This document shows, piece after piece, positions 48,216 through 55,676 of a stretch of 64,000 nucleotides of DNA. Location of the stretch: the NCBI RefSeq assembly GCF_015351235.1, contig NZ_JADKSJ010000001.1:434001-498000 (forward strand), written 5' to 3'. Each line of letters starts with the position of its first letter. Position 1 is the stretch's first letter. Below the pieces are notes generated by a model, which saw only the letters and a list, made by a program, of their open reading frames with translations, was not told where the DNA came from and did no database searches. This DNA comes from Plantibacter sp. VKM Ac-2880 (GTDB lineage: Bacteria > Actinomycetota > Actinomycetes > Actinomycetales > Microbacteriaceae). The translations under genes were made by a program, and so were the position numbers.

Positions 48216-49535
48216 ATGGACACGGCTGCAATCGCGGGCAACACGGCATGGCTCCTGACGGCGGTGGTCGCCGTCGCACTCATGCTGCCCGGCCTCGCCA
48301 TGTTCTACGGCGGGATGGTCAGCCGCCGCGTCACCATGAACATGATGATGATGATCTTCGCGTCGTTCTGCCTCGTCGGAATCCTCTGGGTGGCGTTCGG
48401 CTACTCCATGGTGTTCGGCGACAGCGTCGGCGGCCTCGGACTCGTCGGCGACCCGACCGAGTACCCGGGCCTCGGCCAACTCCTCGTCGCACCCGAGGGG
48501 AGCGCCCTGCCGCCCCTCGCGCTCGCCGCCCTCCACCTCATGTTCGCCGGCCTCACCATCGGGATCGTCGCCGGTGCCGCCGCCGGCAGGATGAAGTTCA
48601 GCGCGTGGATGGTCTTCGCGGGTGTCTGGTCGACGCTCGTCTACTTCCCCGTCGCCCACTGGGTCTTCGCGTTCGACTCCGCCGACGGCAGTGTGCAGGG
48701 CGGTTGGCTCGCGAACACCATCGGATCGATCGACTACGCGGGCAGCACGGCGATCCACGTCAACTCCGGGGTCGCGGCCCTCGCGCTCGCCATCGTCCTC
48801 GGCAAGCGCAACGGGTTCCCCTCGCAGCCGAAGGCGCACAGCCTCCCGCTCACCCTGCTCGGCGCCGGACTGCTCTTCGTCGGCTGGATCGGCTTCGACG
48901 GCAGCGCGCTCGGTGCCGCAGACAACAACGCCGCCGTCGCCGTCTTCAACACCGTCGCCGCGACCTGCGCCGGCGTCATCGTCTGGCTCGTCGTCGAGAA
49001 GCTGCGCGACGGACACCCGTCCACCCTCGGCGCCTGCTCCGGTGCGATCGCCGCACTCGTAGCCATCACGCCCTCCTGCGGTGCGGTGACCCCGCTCGGC
49101 TCGCTCGCGATCGGTGCCGCCGCAGCGGTCGTCTGCTACTTCGCCGTCAGCCTCAAGGTCCGCTTCGGCTTCGACGACGCCCTCGACGTCACCGCCCTCC
49201 ACTTCGTCGGCGGGGTCGTCGGAGGTCTGCTCATCGGCATCCTCGCGGTGCCACTCGCACCCAGCGGTGGTGAGGGGCTCCTCGCCGGCGGCGGCTTCCT
49301 CCTCCTCGGCAAGCAGGCCCTCGCGATCGTCGCCGTCTTCGTCTACACCTTCTCCATCACCTGGGTGCTCGCGAAGGTCCTCGACAAGACGATGGGCATC
49401 CGGGTGTCGGCCCAGACGGAGGCCCAAGGTCTCGACGTCGTGCTCCACGCCGAGAACGCCTACGAGATCAGCACGCACGAGGCGCTCTCCCCGCGCGGGC
49501 ACGCAGAACCGAAGGTCCCGGCCGTCGTCGACTGA
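48216..49535 (+). CDS. amt: Ammonium transporter, Amt family
   Basis: The 439-residue protein has 11 membrane segments with MFYGGMVSRRVTMNMMMMIF, the pore His residues in HVNSGVAALALAIVLGKR and TALHFVGGVVGGLLIG, and the Amt signature in between. It transports ammonium through the inner membrane. ATG 48216 follows GGAGGT. No glnK/glnB gene follows, although amtB-glnK pairs are usual. A palindromic motif shared with glnT lies upstream, which suggests joint nitrogen control. Confidence 0.93.
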   Translation: MDTAAIAGNTAWLLTAVVAVALMLPGLAMFYGGMVSRRVTMNMMMMIFASFCLVGILWVAFGYSMVFGDSVGGLGLVGDPTEYPGLGQLLVAPEGSALPPLALAALHLMFAGLTIGIVAGAAAGRMKFSAWMVFAGVWSTLVYFPVAHWVFAFDSADGSVQGGWLANTIGSIDYAGSTAIHVNSGVAALALAIVLGKRNGFPSQPKAHSLPLTLLGAGLLFVGWIGFDGSALGAADNNAAVAVFNTVAATCAGVIVWLVVEKLRDGHPSTLGACSGAIAALVAITPSCGAVTPLGSLAIGAAAAVVCYFAVSLKVRFGFDDALDVTALHFVGGVVGGLLIGILAVPLAPSGGEGLLAGGGFLLLGKQALAIVAVFVYTFSITWVLAKVLDKTMGIRVSAQTEAQGLDVVLHAENAYEISTHEALSPRGHAEPKVPAVVD

Positions 49536-49607
49536 GCCTGGGCCGCCGCGGACTGGTCCGGGCGGCGCCGCAGAACACCACCGGGGTAGGGGGTACCGGA
49601 TACCTCG

Positions 49608-49639
49608 GGGTGATGCTGCGGCGCCGCCCGCTTCGTAGC
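49608..49639 (+). promoter_or_regulatory. Promoter-like block of the dedA/two-component operon
   Basis: GGGTGATG (49608-49615) and TTCGTAGC (49632-49639) are 16 bp apart, just before the DedA gene. The same two blocks with a 17-bp gap lie before the acyltransferase gene at 52296-52328, and both have a GGTAC upstream. Confidence 0.55.
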
Positions 49640-49647
49640 GTCGAAGC

Positions 49648-50325
49648 ATGGACGTCATCAACGAACTCATCCTCACCGCTGTGACCTCGCCGTGGCTGTA
49701 CGTGGTGATGTTCCTGGTGGCCGTGATCGACGGCTTCTTCCCACCGGTCCCGAGTGAGACGGTGCTCGTCGCCGCGGCGGCCGTCGCGGTCTCGACCGGC
49801 GGATCCAACCTGCCGCTCCTCGTCGTGGTCGCGGCGCTGGGTGCCGCGATCGGCGACAACCTCGCGTACCTCATCGGTCGGGGCGTCGGCACGACCCGCT
49901 TCGCCTGGATGCGACGACCTCGTATCGCCGCAGGTTTCGACCGGGCCGGCCGCACCCTCGGCCACCGCGGTGCGCCGCTGATCCTCGGCGCACGCTACAT
50001 CCCCGTCGGCCGCGTGGTCGTCAACATGACAGCGGGCGCCCTCCACTACCCGTGGCGACGGTTCGTCCCGCTGAGTCTCATCGGCGGGGCGACCTGGGCC
50101 GCCTACAGCGCGCTCATCGGCATCGTCGCCGGGAAGCTCTTTGAGGACCAGCCGCTCCTCAGCTCCGTCATCGGGGTCGCGGTCGCCCTGGTCCTCGGCC
50201 TCGTGGTCGACCGGGTCGCCACAGCCCGCCGGCGCCGCCGGGAGCGCTCGGCGGCCACCGCGGCACCCGACAGCGTGGAGGCGGACATCGACGCCCGACC
50301 GGTGCTGGTGCCGGTGGGAGAATGA
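49648..50325 (+). CDS. DedA-family membrane protein
   Basis: The 225-residue protein has the SNARE-associated/DedA fold: FLVAVIDGFFPPVPSETVLV, GDNLAYLIGRGVG, ARYIPVGRVVVNMTAGALHY, and four to five membrane segments. DedA proteins act as lipid scramblases or flippases (undecaprenyl phosphate or phospholipids). The C-terminal tail is Arg-rich. It is followed after 5 bp by a sensor kinase and a response regulator, so it belongs to a stress-response operon. Confidence 0.88.
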   Translation: MDVINELILTAVTSPWLYVVMFLVAVIDGFFPPVPSETVLVAAAAVAVSTGGSNLPLLVVVAALGAAIGDNLAYLIGRGVGTTRFAWMRRPRIAAGFDRAGRTLGHRGAPLILGARYIPVGRVVVNMTAGALHYPWRRFVPLSLIGGATWAAYSALIGIVAGKLFEDQPLLSSVIGVAVALVLGLVVDRVATARRRRRERSAATAAPDSVEADIDARPVLVPVGE

Positions 50326-50330
50326 CGATC

Positions 50331-51572
50331 ATGGATCGCACGTCGCCCGGCATCACTCGCCGGACCGTCATCCTCATCGTCCTCGCGGGCGTCGGGGTGG
50401 TCTTGCTCAGCGTCCTCGTGCCGATCCAGAGCCTGCTCTACGGCACGGTGCTCCCGGCATCGTTCCTCCTCGGAGCCGCGATCTGCGGTGCACCGGTCCT
50501 CTCCGTCGTGCTTCCCCGGGTCGCGATCGCGCTGTTCTCCGCCGCCGCGTTCGTGCTCCCGCTCGTCGCCTCAGCCGATCACGACCCGGTCTGGCCGTGG
50601 CCGTGGTCGGTTCCGGCGCTCATCGCGTTCGCCGTCCTCGTCGGGGCCGTCACCTTCCTGCACGGCTGGCTGCCCGGGCTCATCACCCTGCTCGTGAACG
50701 TCGCCGGCTCGCTCGTCGCGGCGCTGCTCCTCCCGTCCGCGGCCGACGCGACAGCCATGGCCGCCGACCTCATCGTCGCGTCCTCCATCGCCGCGGTGGC
50801 GTTCCTCGTGGCGCTGCTCGTCTCCGGGCGCGTCCGCATCGGGGAGGAGCTCACCCGGGAACGTGAGGTCTCGGCGTCCGAGCAGTCCCGGCGGATGCTG
50901 GTCGAGGAGCGCACGCGGATCGCCCGCGAGCTGCACGACGTCGTCGCGCACAGCATGTCCGTCATCCAGGTGCAGGCCTCGACCGCCAAGTACCGGGTGC
51001 CAGGTCTTGCGGACGACGCCACGGCGGAGTTCGACGACATCGCGGCGACCGCCCGTGCGTCGCTCGTGGAGATGCGGCGCCTGCTCGGCGTCCTGCGCAC
51101 GGAGGACCAGGCGGCCGAGCTCGCGCCGCAGCAGGGCATCGACGACCTCCCGGCTCTCGTGGAGGGCCTGCGGCGGGTGGGAGCCGACATCGCCCTCGAG
51201 GTCGGCGACCCCGGCCACACCATCGTCCCGCCATCGGTGCAGATCGCGGCCTTCCGCATCGTCCAGGAGGCTATGAGCAACGCGGTGCGGCACGCGCCCG
51301 GAGCGCACGTCACGGTGGTCGTCGGCGTCGACCCCGATGCGGTCCGCCTGCGCATCCACAACGGGGCTGCCCGATCCGCTGGGGAGCACGGCGCCGGACA
51401 CGGGCTCCGTGGCATGCTCGAACGCGCCGCACTCCTCGACGGCAGCCTGAGTGCCGGCCCGGACGGCGAGGGCGGCTGGCTCGTCGTCGCGACACTGCCC
51501 GTCGCCGCGCCGGCCCGGTCGCTCGACGCCACCTCCTCCGCCCGACCCGTCTCCACGAAGGATCCCCAGTGA
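50331..51572 (+). CDS. Sensor histidine kinase (HisKA_3/NarL type)
   Basis: The 413-residue protein has five to six N-terminal membrane helices (to about residue 165). The dimerisation domain carries the phosphorylated His202 (ARELHDVVAHSMSVIQ), and the HATPase domain shows FRIVQEAMSNAVRHAPG and GHGLRGMLERAALLDG. ATG 50331 has GGGAG about 10 bases upstream; ATG 50322 overlaps the dedA stop but has almost no spacing. The cognate response regulator overlaps its 3' end. The signal is unknown; membrane lipid or antibiotic stress is suggested by DedA. Confidence 0.9.
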   Translation: MDRTSPGITRRTVILIVLAGVGVVLLSVLVPIQSLLYGTVLPASFLLGAAICGAPVLSVVLPRVAIALFSAAAFVLPLVASADHDPVWPWPWSVPALIAFAVLVGAVTFLHGWLPGLITLLVNVAGSLVAALLLPSAADATAMAADLIVASSIAAVAFLVALLVSGRVRIGEELTREREVSASEQSRRMLVEERTRIARELHDVVAHSMSVIQVQASTAKYRVPGLADDATAEFDDIAATARASLVEMRRLLGVLRTEDQAAELAPQQGIDDLPALVEGLRRVGADIALEVGDPGHTIVPPSVQIAAFRIVQEAMSNAVRHAPGAHVTVVVGVDPDAVRLRIHNGAARSAGEHGAGHGLRGMLERAALLDGSLSAGPDGEGGWLVVATLPVAAPARSLDATSSARPVSTKDPQ

Positions 51573-52237
51573 CCATCGACGTCCTCATCGCCGACGACCA
51601 GGCCATGGTCCGCGCAGGGTTCGGCGCCCTCCTCGACGCGCACGAGGGCATCCGGGTGACCGGTCAGGCGGCGAACGGCGCGGAAGCCGTGAAGCTGTCC
51701 GCACGTCTCGATCCAGACGTGATCCTCATGGACGTCCGCATGCCGGAGCTCGACGGGATCGAGGCGACCAAACGCATCCTCGGGCCGTCGTATCCGGCGG
51801 CGAAGGTCCCGAGGATCATCATGCTCACCACCTTCGACATCGACGACTACGTCTACGACGCACTGCAGGCCGGCGCGAGCGGGTTCCTCCTGAAGGACGC
51901 GCTCCCCGAAGACCTCGTCCATGCCGTACGCGTTGTCGCGGCCGGCGACGCCCTGTTGGCGCCGAGCGTGACCCGCCGGATGATCGCGCAGTTCGCCGCA
52001 CAGAAGCCGCGGGCCGGCCAGGGAGCCGCCCGGCTCGCAGAGCTCACGGACCGCGAACGCGAGGTGCTCGTGCTCATCGGCAACGGCCACTCCAACAGCG
52101 AGATCGCCGCGAGCCTCTTCATCGCCGAGCAGACGGTCAAGACCCACGTCGGCAAGGTGCTCGCCAAGGTCGGCGCCCGCGACCGCGTCCAGGCCGTCAT
52201 CTTCGCCTACGACACCGGACTCGTCGCGCCCGCCTGA
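51569..52237 (+). CDS. NarL-family response regulator
   Basis: The 222-residue protein has a receiver domain with phosphoacceptor Asp55 (VILMDVRMPELDG), the T/K residues in IIMLTTFDIDDYV and FLLKDALPED, and a LuxR-type HTH (LTDREREVLVLIGNGHSNSE, IAASLFIAEQTVKTHVGKVL). GTG start overlaps the kinase stop (GTGA). It probably activates its own operon and the acyltransferase gene downstream, both of which have the same promoter blocks. Confidence 0.92.
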   Translation: MTIDVLIADDQAMVRAGFGALLDAHEGIRVTGQAANGAEAVKLSARLDPDVILMDVRMPELDGIEATKRILGPSYPAAKVPRIIMLTTFDIDDYVYDALQAGASGFLLKDALPEDLVHAVRVVAAGDALLAPSVTRRMIAQFAAQKPRAGQGAARLAELTDREREVLVLIGNGHSNSEIAASLFIAEQTVKTHVGKVLAKVGARDRVQAVIFAYDTGLVAPA

Positions 52238-52295
52238 CCGGCTCCGCCCGCGACGCTCCACCTCACCCCTCGGTACGGGGCGGGTCGACACCGTC

Positions 52296-52328
52296 GGGTG
52301 ATGTGCCTCCCCGTGCCCCGTTCGTAGC
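52296..52328 (+). promoter_or_regulatory. Promoter-like block of the acyltransferase gene
   Basis: GGGTGATG (52296-52303) and TTCGTAGC (52321-52328), 17 bp apart, repeat the block found upstream of dedA. GGTAC (52272-52276) lies further upstream in both. The acyltransferase starts 31 bp later. Confidence 0.55.
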
Positions 52329-52358
52329 CTCCTCGGACCACCACCGAGGAGGACCGCC

Positions 52359-53723
52359 ATGGCCATCACCCACACCCCGCCGCAGCACGCCGGATCCGCG
52401 CCGAGACCCGTGCTCGCGCCCGCAGCCGTCGCCACGAGCACGCGCGACACCGGCATCGACCTCGTGCGCGCATGCTGCATCATCGGCGTCGTCGTGCTCC
52501 ACGCGATGATGGTCGGCGTGACGGTGACGTCCGCCGGCCCGGTGTTCGAGAACGCGAGCGACGGCACCGCGTGGATCGCACCCCTCAGCTGGGTCCTGCA
52601 GGTCATGCCGCTCTTCTTCGTGATCGGCGGATTCGCGGGGCTGCTCGCCTTCCGGCGGCATCGAGCCCGAGGTGTGCCGGCGTCGGCGTTCGTCGCGGCA
52701 CGGCTGCACCGCCTCCTCCTCCCGGCGGTCGTCACCATCGGCTGCACAGTCGTGGCCCTCGCGACGCTGACCCTGGCCGGCGTCCCAGCCGACCTCATCG
52801 CCACCGCCGGCTTCCGGTTCGGGCAACCGCTCTGGTTCCTCGCGGTCTTCCTGCTCTGCCAGGCGCTCCTGCCCGCGCTCGCCGCAGTCCATGAGCGCGC
52901 TCCGATGCGGGCGATCGCGGCGCTCGTCGCCGCTGCCGTCCTCGTCGACGTCCTGCGGGCCTCCACCGGCGTCGACGCCCTCGGGTTCCTCAACCTCGTC
53001 TTCGTGTGGACCGCGCTCCAGCAGCTCGGGTTCTTCCTGGCGGACGGCTCGATCGACGCGCTGGCCAAGCGGGTCCGGATCGCAGCCGGTGTCGGGGCCG
53101 TCGTCGTGCTCGTCGTCCTGTGGTGCGCCGGGGTGTACTCGGTAGACCTCATCGCCAACATCAACCCACCGACGGCCGCCCTCCTCCTCGTCGGGGTCGC
53201 GCACACCGCGCTGCTCTCGCTGCTGCGCGACCGTCTGACCCGACTCAGTCGGCGGTCCGGGGTCGCGAGCGTGACGGCCTTCGTCACCACACGGGCCATG
53301 ACGGTCTACCTCTGGCACATGCCGGTCCTGCTGGCGATGGCGGGAGCGTCCGCGGTGTTCGCCCTCACCACGGGCGTCGCGCTCCCCGAACCGAGCAGCG
53401 CCGCGTGGTGGCTCGGCCGGCCGTTCTGGCTCGCTGCAGCGCTCGGGCTGACCGCTGCCGTGGCCACGGTGTTCGCGCGCGTCGAGGCGGTCACGATGCC
53501 GGTCGCGACGCCCTCCCGCCATCGGATCACGGTCGCCGTCCTCCTCGGGGTGACCGCGGTGACGCTCCTCCTCGTCGTCGGGACCTCGGTGATGACGGGG
53601 ACGCTCGCCGTGCTGATGATCCTCGCCGCGCTGCACGTGTCGCGGTCGTCATCGAGATCAGCGCGACCGGCGATCCGGCTGCCGCGTCCCGCAGGCGGTG
53701 GGGCGCTGACGAGGGCGGCCTAG
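52359..53723 (+). CDS. Acyltransferase-3 family membrane protein
   Basis: The 454-residue protein has about ten to eleven membrane helices. RDTGIDLVRACCIIGVVVLH with the catalytic His, FFVIGGFAGLLAFRRH and AARLHRLLLPAVV are typical for acyltransferase-3 (O-acetyltransferase) proteins. It would transfer acyl groups to sugars, lipids or other cell-surface compounds. The start follows GAGGAGGACCGCC. It lies directly after a two-component operon and shares its promoter motif, so its product may modify the envelope in response to the same signal. Confidence 0.85.
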   Translation: MAITHTPPQHAGSAPRPVLAPAAVATSTRDTGIDLVRACCIIGVVVLHAMMVGVTVTSAGPVFENASDGTAWIAPLSWVLQVMPLFFVIGGFAGLLAFRRHRARGVPASAFVAARLHRLLLPAVVTIGCTVVALATLTLAGVPADLIATAGFRFGQPLWFLAVFLLCQALLPALAAVHERAPMRAIAALVAAAVLVDVLRASTGVDALGFLNLVFVWTALQQLGFFLADGSIDALAKRVRIAAGVGAVVVLVVLWCAGVYSVDLIANINPPTAALLLVGVAHTALLSLLRDRLTRLSRRSGVASVTAFVTTRAMTVYLWHMPVLLAMAGASAVFALTTGVALPEPSSAAWWLGRPFWLAAALGLTAAVATVFARVEAVTMPVATPSRHRITVAVLLGVTAVTLLLVVGTSVMTGTLAVLMILAALHVSRSSSRSARPAIRLPRPAGGGALTRAA

Positions 53724-53732
53724 GGTGAGTCC

Positions 53733-53963
53733 ATGGACTCCTCGACCGTGCTGCTCGTCATCGGCATCGTGTTCGTGGTGCGGCTCGTGCCCCTGTTCAT
53801 CCTCGTGCTCGTATGGAACCGTATCCGGGGGCAGCACGACGCCCGGCGCCGCCAGGAGCGGTACGGCGATCCGGCAGCTCGGCACGCCGGCGGGTATCAG
53901 TCGCAGCGTGGTCGTGTCTACAAGGACGGTCTGACCAACCGCCAGCGGACGCCGAACACCTGA
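53733..53963 (+). CDS. Small membrane protein, hypothetical
   Basis: The 76-residue protein has one N-terminal membrane helix (TVLLVIGIVFVVRLVPLFIL) and a hydrophilic, basic tail with Tyr and Gln (AGGYQSQRGRVYKDGL). A TAGGGT box lies 7-12 bases before ATG without a ribosome-binding site, so the transcript is probably leaderless. It lies 9 bp after the acyltransferase gene. No known family. Confidence 0.6.
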   Translation: MDSSTVLLVIGIVFVVRLVPLFILVLVWNRIRGQHDARRRQERYGDPAARHAGGYQSQRGRVYKDGLTNRQRTPNT

Positions 53964-53984
53964 TGACCTCGGGCCGCCGCCGCG

Positions 53985-54557
53985 TCAGCGCGTGCAGAGG
54001 CCGTCGCGGACGGTGGCAGCCAGCGCGGTGCGTCGACGGTCGTGGACCTCGGGCGCATCCGCCGACGTGGCGACGACCGTCATCGACGCCTGCGCCCAGG
54101 TCGCCGCGGTCGAGATGAGCAACGACCAGATGTCGGCCGGGTCGAGGTCGGGGCGGATCGACCCCGCGCGCTGTTCGGCCTCGATGTCGCGGATGTGCTG
54201 GACGTCGTGGTCTTCGAGGCTGGGGTAGAGGTAGCCGGTGCTCTCGCGCTCGAGGCGCTTCCACATGACGAGGCGGGCGAGCGCCGGGTCGGCGAGATAG
54301 TCGTCGTACAGCCGGGCCGCGTACTCGGGAAGCTCGGCCGCGGTGAACGGGACGCGGTCGCCGTTGGCGATGACATGGGCGTGGAACACGGCGTCGAAGA
54401 GCTGGTCCTTCGCCCCGTAGTACGCGTAGATCATGGGCTTGCTCATCCCGGACCGACGGGCGATCCGGTCCACCCGGGCACCCGCGATGCCATGGGTGGC
54501 GAACTCCTCGGTCGCTGCGTCGAGGATGCGCTGGCGAGTCTGCTCCGCGGTGGTCAT
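53985..54557 (-). CDS. TetR-family transcriptional regulator
   Basis: The 190-residue protein has the TetR HTH (RQRILDAATEEFATHGIAGA, RVDRIARRSGMSKPMIYAYY, GAKDQLFDAV) and an all-helical ligand domain. It diverges from an alcohol dehydrogenase gene across only 45 bp, which contain an 18-bp imperfect palindrome. It is probably the repressor of that gene and of itself. Confidence 0.88.
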   Translation of the reverse strand: MTTAEQTRQRILDAATEEFATHGIAGARVDRIARRSGMSKPMIYAYYGAKDQLFDAVFHAHVIANGDRVPFTAAELPEYAARLYDDYLADPALARLVMWKRLERESTGYLYPSLEDHDVQHIRDIEAEQRAGSIRPDLDPADIWSLLISTAATWAQASMTVVATSADAPEVHDRRRTALAATVRDGLCTR

Positions 54558-54575
54558 CGATCGAGTGTATCGAAC

Positions 54576-54593
54576 CTACCGACTAGTAGGTAG
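54576..54593. promoter_or_regulatory. Operator palindrome between TetR and dehydrogenase genes
   Basis: CTACCGACTAGTAGGTAG is self-complementary at 16 of 18 positions. It is centred between the divergent starts at 54557 and 54603 and is the only palindrome there. Confidence 0.7.
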
Positions 54594-54602
54594 TATCAGG
54601 CC

Positions 54603-55673
54603 ATGCGCACAACCGCCCTCATGTCCACCGCCACGCCCCGGTCGCTCCGACCGACCACGATCGAACGCCGCGACCTCCGGCCCCACGACGTCGACGTCAG
54701 GGTCACCTACTGCGGGGTCTGCCACAGCGACCTGCACGCGCTCGACTCGGCGGGGCCCTCAGCCGGACTCGTGCCCGGCCACGAGTTCGTCGGCGAGGTC
54801 GTCGCCGTCGGCTCCGCGGTGACGTCGTTCGCTCCCGGAGACCCGGTCGCCGTCGGCAACATCGTCGACTCCTGCGGCACCTGCGCCATGTGTCTGCGTG
54901 GCCAGGAGAACTACTGCGCGGAGTTCCCGACCCTCACCTACGGCGGGCGGGACCGCGTCGACGGGAGCACGACGCTCGGCGGCTACGCCGGTCGCTACAT
55001 CGTGCGCGACAGCTTCGTCTACCACCGTCCGCTCGCCCTCGACCCGGCCGGTGTCGCTCCCCTCATGTGCGCGGGCATCACCGTCTGGGAACCGCTCCGG
55101 AGCAACGCGGTGGGGGAGGGCACGCGACTCGGGGTCGTCGGCCTCGGCGGTCTCGGACACCTCGCGGTCCGGCTCGGTCGTGCGCTCGGTGCCGACGTCA
55201 CCGTCTTCACCACCTCCGAAGGTAAGGCGAGCGACGCCGAGCGGCTCGGGGCGTCGCGGGTGGTCGTCTCGACCGACGCGGCCGCGATGGCCGCGGCGGC
55301 CGGCAGTCTCGACGTGGTCATCGACACGGTCTCCGCCGAGCACGATCTCGCGCCGTACCTCCGCGTCCTCGACCTCGATGGGACGCTCTGCTCGCTCGGC
55401 ACCCTCGGTCCGATCTCCGTCGAGACCATGGACCTGCTCCTCGGCCGGAAGCGTCTGACCTCGTCGGGCAGCGGCGGTCGCCCGTGGACGCAGGACCTCC
55501 TCGACTTCTGCGGCACCCACGGCGTGACGGCCGACGTCGAGGTCGTCCGATCCGCCGACGTGGACGTGGCTCTCGACCGGCTCGCGCGGAACGACGTCCG
55601 GTACCGCTTCGTGCTGGACCTCGCCGACATCGACGCCGAGCTGGGCGCGGAGCGGGACACCCGGCCCGCCTGA
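54603..55673 (+). CDS. NAD(P)-dependent zinc alcohol dehydrogenase, YahK/cinnamyl-alcohol type
   Basis: The 356-residue MDR enzyme has GVCHSDLHAL and PGHEFVGEVVAVG (catalytic zinc), CGTCAMCLRGQENYC (structural zinc) and GLGGLGHLAVRL (cofactor). The TTLGGYAGRYIV and MCAGITVWEPL segments match the CAD/YahK aldehyde reductase group, usually NADPH-dependent. Regulated by the divergent TetR protein. It converges with the monooxygenase gene with 3 bp between stops. Confidence 0.88.
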   Translation: MRTTALMSTATPRSLRPTTIERRDLRPHDVDVRVTYCGVCHSDLHALDSAGPSAGLVPGHEFVGEVVAVGSAVTSFAPGDPVAVGNIVDSCGTCAMCLRGQENYCAEFPTLTYGGRDRVDGSTTLGGYAGRYIVRDSFVYHRPLALDPAGVAPLMCAGITVWEPLRSNAVGEGTRLGVVGLGGLGHLAVRLGRALGADVTVFTTSEGKASDAERLGASRVVVSTDAAAMAAAAGSLDVVIDTVSAEHDLAPYLRVLDLDGTLCSLGTLGPISVETMDLLLGRKRLTSSGSGGRPWTQDLLDFCGTHGVTADVEVVRSADVDVALDRLARNDVRYRFVLDLADIDAELGAERDTRPA

Positions 55674-55676
55674 CGA

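Noticed and set aside
49536-49647. A glnK gene expected after amt
   Set aside because: Only 112 bp lie between amt and dedA, and they contain no PII-like coding sequence.
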